This document shows positions 44,321 through 54,949 of a DNA stretch of 64,000 nt, one piece after another (within the stretch, counting starts at the first letter, position 1; the number at the start of each line of letters is the position of its first letter). The DNA is taken from assembly GCA_017635595.1 (NCBI GenBank), contig JAGBLF010000019.1, forward strand, positions 1-64,000, read 5' to 3'. The DNA is from Alphaproteobacteria bacterium. GTDB lineage: Bacteria; Pseudomonadota; Alphaproteobacteria; RF32; CAG-239. The notes under the pieces were generated by a model that saw only the letters and a list, made by a program, of their open reading frames with translations, was not told the origin of the DNA and searched no databases. The position numbers were made by a program, and so were the translations under genes.

Positions 44321-46132
44321 CTACTTTATATTTAATTCTAATGCTTTTTGCAAAATTTTGCTGGCAATCGGCGCAGCCACGCCGGAACCGGATGATCCGT
44401 GTTCGACAATAACCGCCACGGCATAGCGCGGATTATCAACCGGTGTAAACCCCATAAACCAAGCGTGATTTCTAAGTTTCCACGGCAATTGTTCATCACG
44501 GATAATACCGCTTAACCGCTCTTTCATTGAAATTCGGCGCACCTGCGTAGTGCCTGTTTTACCGCCCATCACGGCTCCGTCTATATTAAATTTGGCTCGG
44601 CCGGCCGTACCCCCCGCCCCGTTAACAACTTCAAACATACCTTGTTTAACAAGTTCGATATGCCGTGTTGAAATATCTAACCTTTTTATCTTTTTAAGGT
44701 CTGCCTCCGTCGGTTTGATAAATGTCGGTTGCACGGCATACCCACCGTTTACCACACGCGCCAACATCGTGGCTAATTGTAACGGCGTTACCAAAACATA
44801 GCCCTGTCCGATACCGGAATTTGCCGCATCGCCCGGTGTCCAATTTTTATCAAAACGTGCTTTTTTCCAAGCTTTAGATGGTATTAAACCGCCTTTTTCG
44901 TTATCCAAACCGACATGGAGTGGTTCACCCAAACCTAATTGCAGGGCCATATCGTGAATTTTATCTATACCGACACGCAAAGCAGTTTCATAAAAGAATA
45001 TATCGCATGAATATTTTAAGGCTTCCACCACGTTCAGACTGCCGTGGCCGGCATGTTTCCAACAGTGAAAGCGAATATTTCCGATATCCATACCACCGGC
45101 GCAGTAAATACGTGTTCCGACATTGATAACACCGGCCTCCAAAGCAGCCAAAGCCACCACCACCTTAAAAGTCGACCCCGGTGAATATTGACCGGATACG
45201 GCCTTATCGACCAATGGCGTACGTTCATTATTCAAAAGAGCGTTCCAATGTTTATAGCTGATACCGTTGGTAAACAAATTCGGGTCAAAAGAAGGTTTGG
45301 ACACCAGAGCCAAAATTTCTCCGGTACGCACATCTAACACAACAGCGGCGCCGCTTTCTTCCCCAAACGCCTCATAGGCAGCCTCTTGCAGTCTGGAATC
45401 AACCGTAATCTGAACACTGTCACCCTGAACGCCTGAGTTGCGCTCTATTTCTTTCATAACTCGCCCGTAGGCATTGACTTCCAGTTTAACCGTACCGCCC
45501 TTGCCTTGCAACTGATAATCAAGAGTACGTTCCAAACCGGCTTTACCGATTTTGAAACCAGGAACCATGGCAAGCGGATTATCTTTTTTATCGGCATCGG
45601 ATATCGGTCCGACATATCCGAGCACATGTGCATACAAATCCGCATACGGATAAATACGGCTCAAACCTTCATTAATTTCGACGCCCGGTAAATCCGGAGC
45701 ATTCAGCTCGATTTTAGCCACTTCTTCCCAACTCAAATCATTTTTCAATTTAATTGGAATAAAGCGGCGTTTATTTTTAATATCCTTCAAAATGCGTGTT
45801 TCTTCATCGACCGTTAACGGAATAATATTCTTAAATGCTTCCAATGTTTGATTAATATCCGATGTCTGTTCGGCAATCAGCAGTGCTTGAAAGTCCTGAT
45901 CATTTTTAGCGATAACCTCTCCGTTTCGGTCATAAATCACACCGCGTGGCGGCACCAAAAAGCGTGTCGAAATCCGGTTTTTATCTGACATAACCTTGTA
46001 TTTATCGGCTTCATACACCTGCAAATAATAAAGTCGGGCGACAATCATCGCAAACGCAACCAAATTAAACAGCATCAGAAAAATAGTCCGATGTCCGAGC
46101 ACTTTCACTTTTTCGTTTTCGGAACTATTCAT
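44321..46132 (-). CDS. mrdA: Penicillin-binding protein 2 (peptidoglycan D,D-transpeptidase)
   Basis: The 603-residue class B PBP has an N-terminal membrane anchor, a pedestal domain (PPRGVIYDRNGEVIAKN), and a transpeptidase domain with the three active-site motifs: Ser320-T-F-K, Ser375-C-D and Lys525-T-G-T. It cross-links peptidoglycan during elongation and pairs with RodA. Its start overlaps the end of mreD by eight bases. Confidence 0.95.
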   Translation of the reverse strand: MNSSENEKVKVLGHRTIFLMLFNLVAFAMIVARLYYLQVYEADKYKVMSDKNRISTRFLVPPRGVIYDRNGEVIAKNDQDFQALLIAEQTSDINQTLEAFKNIIPLTVDEETRILKDIKNKRRFIPIKLKNDLSWEEVAKIELNAPDLPGVEINEGLSRIYPYADLYAHVLGYVGPISDADKKDNPLAMVPGFKIGKAGLERTLDYQLQGKGGTVKLEVNAYGRVMKEIERNSGVQGDSVQITVDSRLQEAAYEAFGEESGAAVVLDVRTGEILALVSKPSFDPNLFTNGISYKHWNALLNNERTPLVDKAVSGQYSPGSTFKVVVALAALEAGVINVGTRIYCAGGMDIGNIRFHCWKHAGHGSLNVVEALKYSCDIFFYETALRVGIDKIHDMALQLGLGEPLHVGLDNEKGGLIPSKAWKKARFDKNWTPGDAANSGIGQGYVLVTPLQLATMLARVVNGGYAVQPTFIKPTEADLKKIKRLDISTRHIELVKQGMFEVVNGAGGTAGRAKFNIDGAVMGGKTGTTQVRRISMKERLSGIIRDEQLPWKLRNHAWFMGFTPVDNPRYAVAVIVEHGSSGSGVAAPIASKILQKALELNIK

Positions 46133-46652
46133 TTATTCTCTCCTGCGGCAACAAATGGTCTTGCACCCAAACGTTAATACTGACAATCAGCGGATAAAAC
46201 AGCAGGGTTGAAAAATAGCTCAGCATAACCTCGTTTAATGAAAGAATATGCCCGAAATAAACAGTCAGGACCAACCATTTTAAAAGAATTTGCCCTAACC
46301 CGACCACACCGAAGATAAACCATCCCAAACCGAATGAGGCCGTTTGAAAATAGCGCCCGATCCATTCGGTTACAAAGACCAAAAGCATCATAAACAAACA
46401 GTTAAGTCCCAACGGCGACGAGCTGTAAACATCAATCAAAAAGCCAACGCAAAAAGCCGATATATAGCTGAACATGTACCCGCGTTTCAGTACCCAGTAA
46501 TAAACACAAATAACACCTATTGTCGGCCGAAAATAGTTAAGTTGCACCGAGTTAACAGGCGTAAAAAAAATAAACATTAAAATAAACGTCACAACCAACG
46601 GAATACGGTGCAATAAAAAAATCTGTAATTTTTCCTGCCAACTGTCACGCAT
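46125..46652 (-). CDS. mreD: Rod shape-determining protein MreD
   Basis: The 175-residue membrane protein has about five hydrophobic segments, with RPTIGVICVYYW and DVYSSSPLGLNCLFMMLL matching MreD. It belongs to the elongasome with MreC and RodA. The ATG overlaps the mreC stop by one base (TAATG). Low sequence conservation is usual for MreD; position makes the call secure. Confidence 0.92.
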   Translation of the reverse strand: MRDSWQEKLQIFLLHRIPLVVTFILMFIFFTPVNSVQLNYFRPTIGVICVYYWVLKRGYMFSYISAFCVGFLIDVYSSSPLGLNCLFMMLLVFVTEWIGRYFQTASFGLGWFIFGVVGLGQILLKWLVLTVYFGHILSLNEVMLSYFSTLLFYPLIVSINVWVQDHLLPQERINE

Positions 46653-47521
46653 TATTTATCACCCTCAAAAAAGTCCTCACGGACTTCTTCTTCGTTAGAT
46701 AAACCGTAGTCGACGATACGAACATACTCGACACGACTGATATCGGCCATGGTTTCAATACTGATCTCACCGCCGGAAATCGTATTAACAAATCCGATAG
46801 GCAACCCGGCCGGGAACATACCGCCGACACCCGATGTAACCACAACATCGCCCTCTTGAATATCTGATGTCGAACGCGTAAACAAAAGTGTCGGCATGGC
46901 TGTATTATTACCGGTTAAAATACCGCGCACACGCGTTCTTTCTACGACTACCGGAATTTTAGAGTTAATATCGGTTACCAAAATAACTTTGGCATAATGA
47001 CCGCTGACTTTGTCGACGCGCCCGATAACACTTTCATCACCCAAAACGATTTGCCCCTTTTTAACCGGCTCGTCACCTATATATACCAAAAGCATGTGGG
47101 TAAAACTATCGCCGGATTCGGCTATGATTTTAGCGCTCATAAAAGTTGCCTCGGCCGGCGGCGTATAGTTAAGCAACCGGCTTAACAGCTGATTTTCGAC
47201 CTCCAGCGTGCGTACTTTATTTTGTAAAATAAGCATTTGCTTGTTCTCGGCACGCAATTCGCGGTTATCGGCATAAATATGGCTGATATCGTAGAAATAG
47301 GTATAAACCCTATGCACAATCCGTGACGGATATTCCACCACCTGCATAATCGGACCGGTTGCATCCATAACAACTTTATGCGCCGCTTCGACCACAATAT
47401 TGTCCAATTTAGACATCAAGACGGTCAAAAACGCAACCACAAACAATATAAACACAAAAAAGCGGCGAAAATTGGCTCTTAACTCACTGAATTTGATAAG
47501 CAGAACACCACGCCGCCACAT
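46652..47521 (-). CDS. mreC: Rod shape-determining protein MreC
   Basis: The 289-residue protein has a short cytoplasmic start, one membrane segment (FFVFILFVVAFLTVL), a coiled coil (about residues 85-120, AENKQMLILQNKVRTLEVENQLL) and the two beta-barrel domains of MreC (GQIVLGDESVIGRVD, VVTSGVGGMFPAGLPIG). It links MreB filaments to periplasmic synthases. It follows mreB by 28 bases. Confidence 0.95.
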   Translation of the reverse strand: MWRRGVLLIKFSELRANFRRFFVFILFVVAFLTVLMSKLDNIVVEAAHKVVMDATGPIMQVVEYPSRIVHRVYTYFYDISHIYADNRELRAENKQMLILQNKVRTLEVENQLLSRLLNYTPPAEATFMSAKIIAESGDSFTHMLLVYIGDEPVKKGQIVLGDESVIGRVDKVSGHYAKVILVTDINSKIPVVVERTRVRGILTGNNTAMPTLLFTRSTSDIQEGDVVVTSGVGGMFPAGLPIGFVNTISGGEISIETMADISRVEYVRIVDYGLSNEEEVREDFFEGDK

Positions 47522-47549
47522 ATTGTATTTCCTTACTTAATCTGCCGGA

Positions 47550-48629
<1,080 letters not shown>

Positions 48630-48662
48630 TTATAACAGAACGAAATAATGTGCAAGCGATAT

Positions 48663-49592
48663 TTAAGCATTTGCACGGTTTAAAATTTGCGCCAAAATTT
48701 CGGCTTGCCCGCTGTAAACTTCTTCGAAAACAATATCGGCCGGCAACTTATTTCGGAGCCAAGTACGTTGTCTTTTGGCGTACTGCCGCGTATGTAATTT
48801 AGCTTCGGTCAGTGCATCTTCCAAAGAAGTTTCACCTTTTACATAACGCATTAATTCCGGCACGCCCAATGCCTTCATTGCCGGCAATGTTTCCGCAATT
48901 TGCCTTTGTGCCAAATATTCGATTTCTTTTAGGGCATCCCACTCATAAACCATTTTATCCAAGCGCTGTTTACAGCGTTCTTCAATAACATCGATATCCG
49001 GCACGATTTTTATAACAATAAACTCGGCTTCCGGCAATTTTTTTATCATCGGCACTTTATACCATTCCGAAACTTTTTGATTGGTAGCCGTCATAATTTC
49101 AACGGCGCGAACGATTCGTGTTTTATCATTCGGACTAAGCTTAGCGGCAATTTCGGCATCATATTGTTGCAAAAAGCCGTAAAGAACCGAAAGTCCGTCT
49201 TTATTAAGCCAAGTATGCACTTTTTCTCTGATGGTTGCGGAAACTTCCGGTATCGGCGTCACGCCGTTTATAAGGGCATCGATGTACATACCAGTCCCGC
49301 CGACGACCACCGGTACTTTATTTTCGTCCCACAGTTTTTTAATTTCGGCAACACATAAATCAAGCCACTCAACGACGTTTCCGCGTTTGGAACAGTCAAA
49401 AATCTCATATAATCTGTGTTCGACTTTTGCCCGTTCTTCAGCACTCGGCGCAGCAGATATAACCGGAATGTTTTTATAAATCTGCATCGAGTCGCAGTTT
49501 AATACCACGCTGTTTAAAGCGCGTGCCACATCAATCGCCAAAGCGGATTTGCCCGAAGCCGTCGGACCGGCTATAATCACCACTTTAGGCAT
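48663..49592 (-). CDS. miaA: tRNA dimethylallyltransferase MiaA
   Basis: The 309-residue enzyme has P-loop AGPTASGKSALAIDVA, NCDSMQIY, the GGTGMYIDALINGV segment and a C-terminal RQYAKRQRTWLRN. It adds dimethylallyl to A37 of tRNAs reading UNN codons, the substrate for MiaB encoded at 22.8-24.2 kb. It sits four bases after the U32 peptidase-like gene. Confidence 0.96.
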   Translation of the reverse strand: MPKVVIIAGPTASGKSALAIDVARALNSVVLNCDSMQIYKNIPVISAAPSAEERAKVEHRLYEIFDCSKRGNVVEWLDLCVAEIKKLWDENKVPVVVGGTGMYIDALINGVTPIPEVSATIREKVHTWLNKDGLSVLYGFLQQYDAEIAAKLSPNDKTRIVRAVEIMTATNQKVSEWYKVPMIKKLPEAEFIVIKIVPDIDVIEERCKQRLDKMVYEWDALKEIEYLAQRQIAETLPAMKALGVPELMRYVKGETSLEDALTEAKLHTRQYAKRQRTWLRNKLPADIVFEEVYSGQAEILAQILNRANA

Positions 49593-49596
49593 ACGC

Positions 49597-51006
49597 TTAC
49601 TCCTCTAACGGGCAACCTTCGATTAACTGCTCGAACTCATCGCGCTTACGGTCATACATTTCTTTATTTTCGCCTTTCAAACCTTGCAATTTGCGCGCGA
49701 TGGTATACTGCGGCAACAACTTTTTAACCTCGTCAATCGGCTTATTCCAAAACTGCGGACGAATACGGATTTTTTTACCTTCACCTGCCGAAACTTTTGG
49801 CGTTATATCACCGGTTACGGCATCTTCAAACTCGGTTAGAGTCAAGCGCAGATTTTCCAACGTGTTCGGAATTAAAAAGTCCACAGGCTCGCCGGAATTG
49901 ATATAATTGCGGATTTCAAAAATCGCATCATCACCCTGCCATTCGACAATTGAACCGGCAAACAGCCATTCGCCTAACGTGCGCGTATATTCATAGTTTT
50001 GGCTGATGTTCGTCAATTTACCGTCGTGGAAACCCAAACAATAACCTCTGTTTTGCAAAGCATACAACTCGTCCATATACTTGGTATAGTCCCAACTTTC
50101 AGGATTCGCGTAATAGTCATCAATTGCCTGACGGTAGGCTCGTGCCACCGTACCGGCATAATATTCTGTTTTATTGCGACCTTCAACTTTAAGCGAGTCC
50201 ATTCCGATACGCAAAATATCATTTAAGCGCGGCATCAGGCACATATCTTTTGAGTTCAGCAAATAGCCGCCGTGTTCATCTTCAACAATTTCATAGTATT
50301 CACCCGGTCTGAATTCTTCTTCAAGTAAAAATTCAAAGGCTTTGGCATTATCCTCGTTAATTTCAATTTCTTTAATTGTCCCGTCTTTCAAACGCAAGTG
50401 CATTTTATAGTGCCAACGGCAACAGTGTGCGCATTTACCGCGGTTGGCACTGCGATCTGCCATAAAATTGGAAATCAGACAACGGCCGGAATACGACATA
50501 CACATCGCCCCGTGGATAAAACATTCGAGCAATATGTCCGGACATTTTTCACGAATCTCAGCCATTTCAGCAAAAGTCACTTCACGTCCCAAAACGCACA
50601 AGCTCGCCCCCATTGATTGCCAAAACTTAATGGTTTGCCACGAACAAATATTGGCTTGTGTAGAAACAAAACGTTTCAATTCCGGCGCATTTTCTTTTAA
50701 GTAATAAAATACGCCCGGGTCGGCCACTAACACACCATCAGGTTGCAAATCTTGCAGTGTTTTCACAAATTGCGGCAACTTTTCGGCTTCTTCGTTATGG
50801 ATATACAAATTGAGCGTTAAATAAATTTTTTTGCCGTGCGAATGTACGAACTCGATTCCCTCTTTTAAGTCTTCAAGCGTAAATTTTGATTGTGTTCGCA
50901 AACTCATATCCGGCGTACCGGCATACACGGCATCGGCACCGTAAAGAATAGCTGTTTTCATCTTAACCAGCGAACCTGCTGGTAAAAGTAATTCCGCTTT
51001 TTTCAT
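49597..51006 (-). CDS. U32 peptidase-family protein (TrhP/YegQ-like)
   Basis: The 469-residue protein starts with ELLLPAGSLVKMKTAILYGADAVYAG and carries the family signature ECFIHGAMCMSYSGRCLISNFMADRSANRGKCAHCCR, with four or more cysteines that may bind an iron-sulfur cluster. U32 proteins of this type act in tRNA or rRNA hydroxylation (TrhP, RlhA) more than as proteases. Clustering with miaA fits a tRNA modification role, likely but unproved. The start overlaps the upstream gene by four bases. Confidence 0.85.
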   Translation of the reverse strand: MKKAELLLPAGSLVKMKTAILYGADAVYAGTPDMSLRTQSKFTLEDLKEGIEFVHSHGKKIYLTLNLYIHNEEAEKLPQFVKTLQDLQPDGVLVADPGVFYYLKENAPELKRFVSTQANICSWQTIKFWQSMGASLCVLGREVTFAEMAEIREKCPDILLECFIHGAMCMSYSGRCLISNFMADRSANRGKCAHCCRWHYKMHLRLKDGTIKEIEINEDNAKAFEFLLEEEFRPGEYYEIVEDEHGGYLLNSKDMCLMPRLNDILRIGMDSLKVEGRNKTEYYAGTVARAYRQAIDDYYANPESWDYTKYMDELYALQNRGYCLGFHDGKLTNISQNYEYTRTLGEWLFAGSIVEWQGDDAIFEIRNYINSGEPVDFLIPNTLENLRLTLTEFEDAVTGDITPKVSAGEGKKIRIRPQFWNKPIDEVKKLLPQYTIARKLQGLKGENKEMYDRKRDEFEQLIEGCPLEE

Positions 51007-51767
51007 TTTGTTACCTCTATTTTTGTTGTCAGAGATTCAAGTTTCCCGAATGGTGTTGACTCGACAACGATACGTGCCACATAGTAGGCATCGGTCGTCT
51101 TATCGCGCAAAAGCCAAATATAGACCGGTTCACCGCTTGAAAGTAAAAAACCGGCATCCTCCTCATCCACATTTTCTAAATTATATTTGCATTTTAAGGC
51201 CTTACCCTCAAAGTAATCGGTTTTGATTTTTTCTTTTCCTACGGTTTTAACCGTGGATAAAGAATAGTGCTTACCACCAAACGAATACCCTTTAAAATCG
51301 CAATTTCCTTTACGATTTATTTGTTCTAAAATCACCCCGAGTGTTGATAAAAAGTCCAAAGCTCGTCCGTATTTTTCGTTTAAGACAACGGCATCGCGAC
51401 GTTTCTTTTTATCTTTCGTGCTGACACGATACGTTGGTATTCCGTTTTCATAAATCAGCTCTTTGGTTCGATGATGAAAACGCGATTTAGCTTCCTGAAA
51501 ATAGTCTTGCGGCACAAAATTATTTCGGTCATAGGTCCCGACGGCATGATACATTCCCTTAAACGGATATAATGCCCCAAAAGTCCCGGTCGTATTCAAC
51601 GTGGTTTTGATATCATAATCATGGTCTTTAAAAAAACTGTATGTCAGCGTTTGCTCACAAGCATCAAACACACCTATTGTTGTCTTCATATACTGTTTAA
51701 TCCGCACCGCATGAGCCGGTTGAATAAGCGCAAAAAACAGGCATAAAAAAGCCATAAACCTTTTCAT
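51003..51767 (-). CDS. Periplasmic DUF3108-like protein
   Basis: The 254-residue protein has a signal peptide (MKRFMAFLCLFFALIQPAHA) and a beta-rich mature domain with the DUF3108-like pattern: a TTGTFGALYPFKGMYHAVGTYD strand set, RRDAVVLNEKYGRALDFLSTLGVIL, and a closing VYIWLLRDKTTDAYYVARIVVESTPFG. The function is unknown; it is probably a periplasmic or envelope protein. It begins the long minus operon that runs to rodA, divergent from ddl over 69 bases. Confidence 0.65.
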   Translation of the reverse strand: MKRFMAFLCLFFALIQPAHAVRIKQYMKTTIGVFDACEQTLTYSFFKDHDYDIKTTLNTTGTFGALYPFKGMYHAVGTYDRNNFVPQDYFQEAKSRFHHRTKELIYENGIPTYRVSTKDKKKRRDAVVLNEKYGRALDFLSTLGVILEQINRKGNCDFKGYSFGGKHYSLSTVKTVGKEKIKTDYFEGKALKCKYNLENVDEEDAGFLLSSGEPVYIWLLRDKTTDAYYVARIVVESTPFGKLESLTTKIEVTK

Positions 51768-51836
51768 AATTTAGTCATTCCTTAAACAATTTTTCCTACA
51801 ATAGCAGAAAATTTCAGATAATAAAGGAAAAAATAA

Positions 51837-52745
51837 ATGAAAAAGAAAGTTTTGTTACTGTTCGGCGGCTTTTCGGCAGAACGAGAAGTCAGTATCAATT
51901 CCCAAAACGACATAGCCGCGGCGTTAAAAAACAAAGATTATGAAGTAATCGAGCACGATTTGACTGATGTCTGGAATTTTATCAACGTCTTAAAAACCGA
52001 AAAACCCGACGTTGTATTTAACGGTTTGTACGGTAACTGGGGCGAAGACGGCGAAATTCAAGGTTTATTGGATACACTGCAAATTCCTTATACCCATTCC
52101 GGCGTTATTTCCTCGGTTTTGGGAATGGATAAGCATCTGACCAAACTTATTGCCGCTCAAAACGGTGTCAAAATTGCCGACGGCGAATACAAAACTGCCC
52201 GCGAATATTTCAAAAGCGGCACTCAAATCCCGTATCCGTACGTCATAAAGCCGGTCAGCGACGGCTCAAGTGTCGGCGTTTTTATCGTCCGTAACGAAAA
52301 AGATGCCAAAAAAGTCACTTATCCGGATGAAAATATTAAAGTATTGATTGAAGAATTTATCGCCGGCCGAGAATTGACAGTCATGTGTTTAGAAAGCAAA
52401 GCTCACGTTGTTACGGAATTAAAAGCCAAAAATGAGTTTTATGATTATGAGGCTAAATATACCGACGGTTTTACACAACACATTTTGCCGGCCGATTTAC
52501 CGCAAGATGTAACCGACACTTGTTTACGCTATGCCGAGATTATGCACAAAGCTCTCGGTTGCAATACGATTTCACGCACGGATTTTCGTTATAATCCGCA
52601 AGACGGCGTTGTGTTTTTGGAAGTAAATACCAATCCGGGCATGACATCATTGTCATTGGTTCCGGAACAAGCCAAATACATTGGCTTGAGCTACGCAGAT
52701 TTGTGCGTCAAATTAGTTGAAAACGCCACATGTCGCAAAAGGTAA
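51837..52745 (+). CDS. ddl: D-alanine--D-alanine ligase
   Basis: The 302-residue ATP-grasp enzyme makes the D-Ala-D-Ala end of peptidoglycan precursors. Marks are LLFGGFSAEREVSINS, YTHSGVISSVLGMDKHLTK, PYVIKPVSDGSSVGVFIV, EEFIAGRELTVMCL and VFLEVNTNPGMTSLSLVPEQA. Length is typical for DdlB. It is monocistronic here, away from the murC-ftsQ cluster where it sits in many alphaproteobacteria. An AAAGGA site supports the start. Confidence 0.95.
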   Translation: MKKKVLLLFGGFSAEREVSINSQNDIAAALKNKDYEVIEHDLTDVWNFINVLKTEKPDVVFNGLYGNWGEDGEIQGLLDTLQIPYTHSGVISSVLGMDKHLTKLIAAQNGVKIADGEYKTAREYFKSGTQIPYPYVIKPVSDGSSVGVFIVRNEKDAKKVTYPDENIKVLIEEFIAGRELTVMCLESKAHVVTELKAKNEFYDYEAKYTDGFTQHILPADLPQDVTDTCLRYAEIMHKALGCNTISRTDFRYNPQDGVVFLEVNTNPGMTSLSLVPEQAKYIGLSYADLCVKLVENATCRKR

Positions 52746-52771
52746 AAACGGATTTGATATTTCCCGATTAC

Positions 52772-52915
52772 TTATCTGTCATGCCTTAAGAACAAAGCGA
52801 GTTAAGACGTAATAAATAATTTAAAACGTCATCCTTGCAAATGCGAGGATCTCGGCCGAATCATAAAATTGCCGGGATTCTCGACACGTCTACGCCGGTC
52901 AAGAATGACCCTTTA
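52772..52915. repeat. Family A palindromic repeats downstream of ddl
   Basis: GTCATGCCTTAA pairs with TTAAGACG, then GTCATCCTTGCAAATGCGAGGAT, CTCGGCCGAATCATAA and a hairpin ending CAAGAATGAC follow in the same order as at the left end of the window. In this copy the second hairpin carries a different stem (GACACGTC...GCCGGTC). No gene lies between 52746 and 53127. Confidence 0.8.
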
Positions 52916-52917
52916 TT

Positions 52918-53100
52918 AACCGGCACGGCTTTAGAAAACTCGGATAACGAGGTAAATACGCAGTTCGCCGACTGTCGCAGTGTACAAAAAAGGGAACATA
53001 AGGCAACCGGCACGGCTTTAGAAAACTCGGATAACGAGGTAAATACGCAGTTCGCCGACTGTCGCAGTGTACAACAAGGGTACATAAGACAGTCGGCGAA
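52918..53100. repeat. Family B structured repeat, two 87-bp tandem copies
   Basis: Copies start at 52918 and 53005 with AACCGGCACGGC and contain CTCG-GATAA-CGAG, a TTCGCCGACTGTC arm and a GTGTAC...GTACAT hairpin. In the second copy the arm at 53051-53063 pairs perfectly over 13 bp with GACAGTCGGCGAA at 53088-53100. The pair is related to the repeats at 11766-11990. The long hairpin, 28 bases past the nusG stop on the minus strand, may also help end that transcript. Confidence 0.85.
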
Positions 53101-53127
53101 CAAGTAGTTACCCGTTAGACGAGTTTT

Positions 53128-53658
53128 CTATATTTTTTCGACTTGAGAAAATTCCAACTCAACCGGCGTATAACGACCGAAAATAGAAACCGAAACTTTA
53201 AGTCTGCTCTTTTCGGTATCGACATCTTCGACAATACCGACGAAAGAGGCAAACGGGCCGTCGATAACACGGATTTGCTCACCGGTTTCGAAATTAACAT
53301 TGGTTTGCGGACGTTCAACACCTTCTTTAACCTGATTCATAATTTTTTCGACTTCGGCATCGCTGATCGGCTGCGGCTTATTACGGCTGCCTAAAAATCC
53401 GCTGACACGCGGTGTATTTTTAACAACGAGCCAGGTCTCATCAGAAAGTTCCATTTTAACCAAGATATACCCCGGAAAGAACTTATGCTCGGCATTAACT
53501 TTCGTGCCGCGACGAATTTCAATAACATTTTCCACCGGAACGAAAACTTCCTGAATTTTATCTTCCATTTTTTTAAGAACGGCTTGTTCTCTAAGCGATT
53601 CGGCTACTTTTTTCTCCGAGCCGGAATATACGTTTACAACATACCAACGAGCGGTCAT
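53128..53658 (-). CDS. nusG: Transcription termination/antitermination factor NusG
   Basis: The 176-residue protein has the NGN domain (RWYVVNVYSGSEKKVAESL, FFPGYILVKMELSDETWLVVKNTPRVSGFLG) and a C-terminal KOW domain (GEQIRVIDGPFASFVGIVEDVD). NusG couples RNA polymerase to Rho and to ribosomes. It follows secE by nine bases. Normally rplK and rplA follow; here repeats and the end of ddl lie downstream, so the ribosomal operon has been separated. Confidence 0.97.
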   Translation of the reverse strand: MTARWYVVNVYSGSEKKVAESLREQAVLKKMEDKIQEVFVPVENVIEIRRGTKVNAEHKFFPGYILVKMELSDETWLVVKNTPRVSGFLGSRNKPQPISDAEVEKIMNQVKEGVERPQTNVNFETGEQIRVIDGPFASFVGIVEDVDTEKSRLKVSVSIFGRYTPVELEFSQVEKI

Positions 53659-53667
53659 TTAAAACTC

Positions 53668-53859
53668 CTAACCTAATTGTAAAATTTTATCTACGCCCCA
53701 GCTTAATACCATATCAACGACGCAGAAGAACAATGTAGCCATGGCTACAATCATAATAACCATTGTGCAAGTCGGAACGACTTCTTTTTTTGTCGGCCAG
53801 GTAACTTTTTTAACTTCTTGTCTTACCTGACGCAGAAATTGTATCGGACTAATACTCAT
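53668..53859 (-). CDS. secE: Preprotein translocase subunit SecE
   Basis: The 63-residue protein has the SecE pattern: an amphipathic FLRQVRQEVKKVTWPTKKEV followed by one membrane segment. It stabilises SecY in the inner membrane. The single-span form is usual outside enterobacteria. It starts the secE-nusG pair. Confidence 0.95.
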   Translation of the reverse strand: MSISPIQFLRQVRQEVKKVTWPTKKEVVPTCTMVIMIVAMATLFFCVVDMVLSWGVDKILQLG

Positions 53860-53968
53860 TTAAAATCCTTGTTTTCAAATAAACGGCACAACGCCGACGT
53901 TAAAATCTTATGCAATATAAATATTTTTACCCGTGAATGTCAAGCGTTTCTTTACGATATCCTATATT

Positions 53969-54784
53969 TTATTCGTTTCCCTGAGCAAAATGTTCATCAA
54001 GCCAAGTTTGAATATAGGGGATATTTTCTTGTTTGTAATAAATGCTGTGATGATTTGATTCATCAAGCAGAAACAGTTGTTTATCTTCGGTACCGGAAGC
54101 ATCATAAATTTTTTGCCCGTGTTTATAGGGGATAAGTCTGTCTTTTTTACCGTGAACGACCAAGGTCGGAACCTTAACGGTTTTGATTAGCTCATCGGAG
54201 GGATAGTGATCTTTTAAAACCAGTTGCGCAAACGGCACCGGCTTTTGTCCGACCAATTCATAAAGAGAGGCAAACGGCGCCGTCAAAATCAATCCGTCAA
54301 CAGCACGCTGACTTGCCAAACTTACGGCGGCGGCACACCCCAAAGAATAACCGTAAATCACAATTTTATCATATCCCTGTTCTTTAAGCCAATCAAACGT
54401 CGTGACAACATCGGCATACATAGTTTCTTGCGACAGTTTACCTTCTGTTCCACCGAAACCGCGATATTCCATCATTAAAACGGTATAGCCGTCATCAACC
54501 AAAGGCATTAATTGCTCGGCAAAAGCCGAATTTTGCCACGCATTGCCGTGAAAGAATAAAATTGCCGGTTTATCGTTATAGCCCTTGGCAAACCATGTCC
54601 TTAATTCAGTGCCGTCGGCCGCAGTTATCGTATTTTCCTGAAAAGCCGGCACATCAGCCTCTTGCGGCGATACATAATACTTTGTCGGATAATAAATAAA
54701 CATATCCTGCATAAAATACAAACCACCGATATACCAAGCGGCAAGCACCGCCATACAGATACATATTTTTATAAAAGTGCGCAT
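53969..54784 (-). CDS. Alpha/beta hydrolase, membrane-anchored
   Basis: I prefer the ATG ending at 54784 (271 residues) over a TTG two codons upstream. An N-terminal hydrophobic segment (about residues 5-25) may anchor it. The fold has an oxyanion HGNAWQ motif, nucleophile serine in GYSLG, aspartate in HGKKDRLIP and histidine in SNHHSIY. It resembles the BEM46/ABHD13 group of serine hydrolases. The substrate, probably an ester or acyl group, is unknown. It lies upstream of secE by 109 bases. Confidence 0.85.
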   Translation of the reverse strand: MRTFIKICICMAVLAAWYIGGLYFMQDMFIYYPTKYYVSPQEADVPAFQENTITAADGTELRTWFAKGYNDKPAILFFHGNAWQNSAFAEQLMPLVDDGYTVLMMEYRGFGGTEGKLSQETMYADVVTTFDWLKEQGYDKIVIYGYSLGCAAAVSLASQRAVDGLILTAPFASLYELVGQKPVPFAQLVLKDHYPSDELIKTVKVPTLVVHGKKDRLIPYKHGQKIYDASGTEDKQLFLLDESNHHSIYYKQENIPYIQTWLDEHFAQGNE

Positions 54785-54949
54785 ATTCAAAATCCCGTTA
54801 TATAAAAATTTATCAAGATGTAGCTGAAATTATCAACATCGTCAACAATTATTTGTTGCCTTTCGGTATCGTTAATATCGCACAAAAAGTTGCTAAAATA
54901 TTGACAAATACAGCGAAATAAACTACCATAAAAGCAAACGGAGAACTTA

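Noticed and set aside
52835..53107. A 90-codon plus-strand frame and an 80-codon minus-strand frame near nusG
   Set aside because: Both run through repeat families A and B. The translated sequence repeats with the 87-bp unit.
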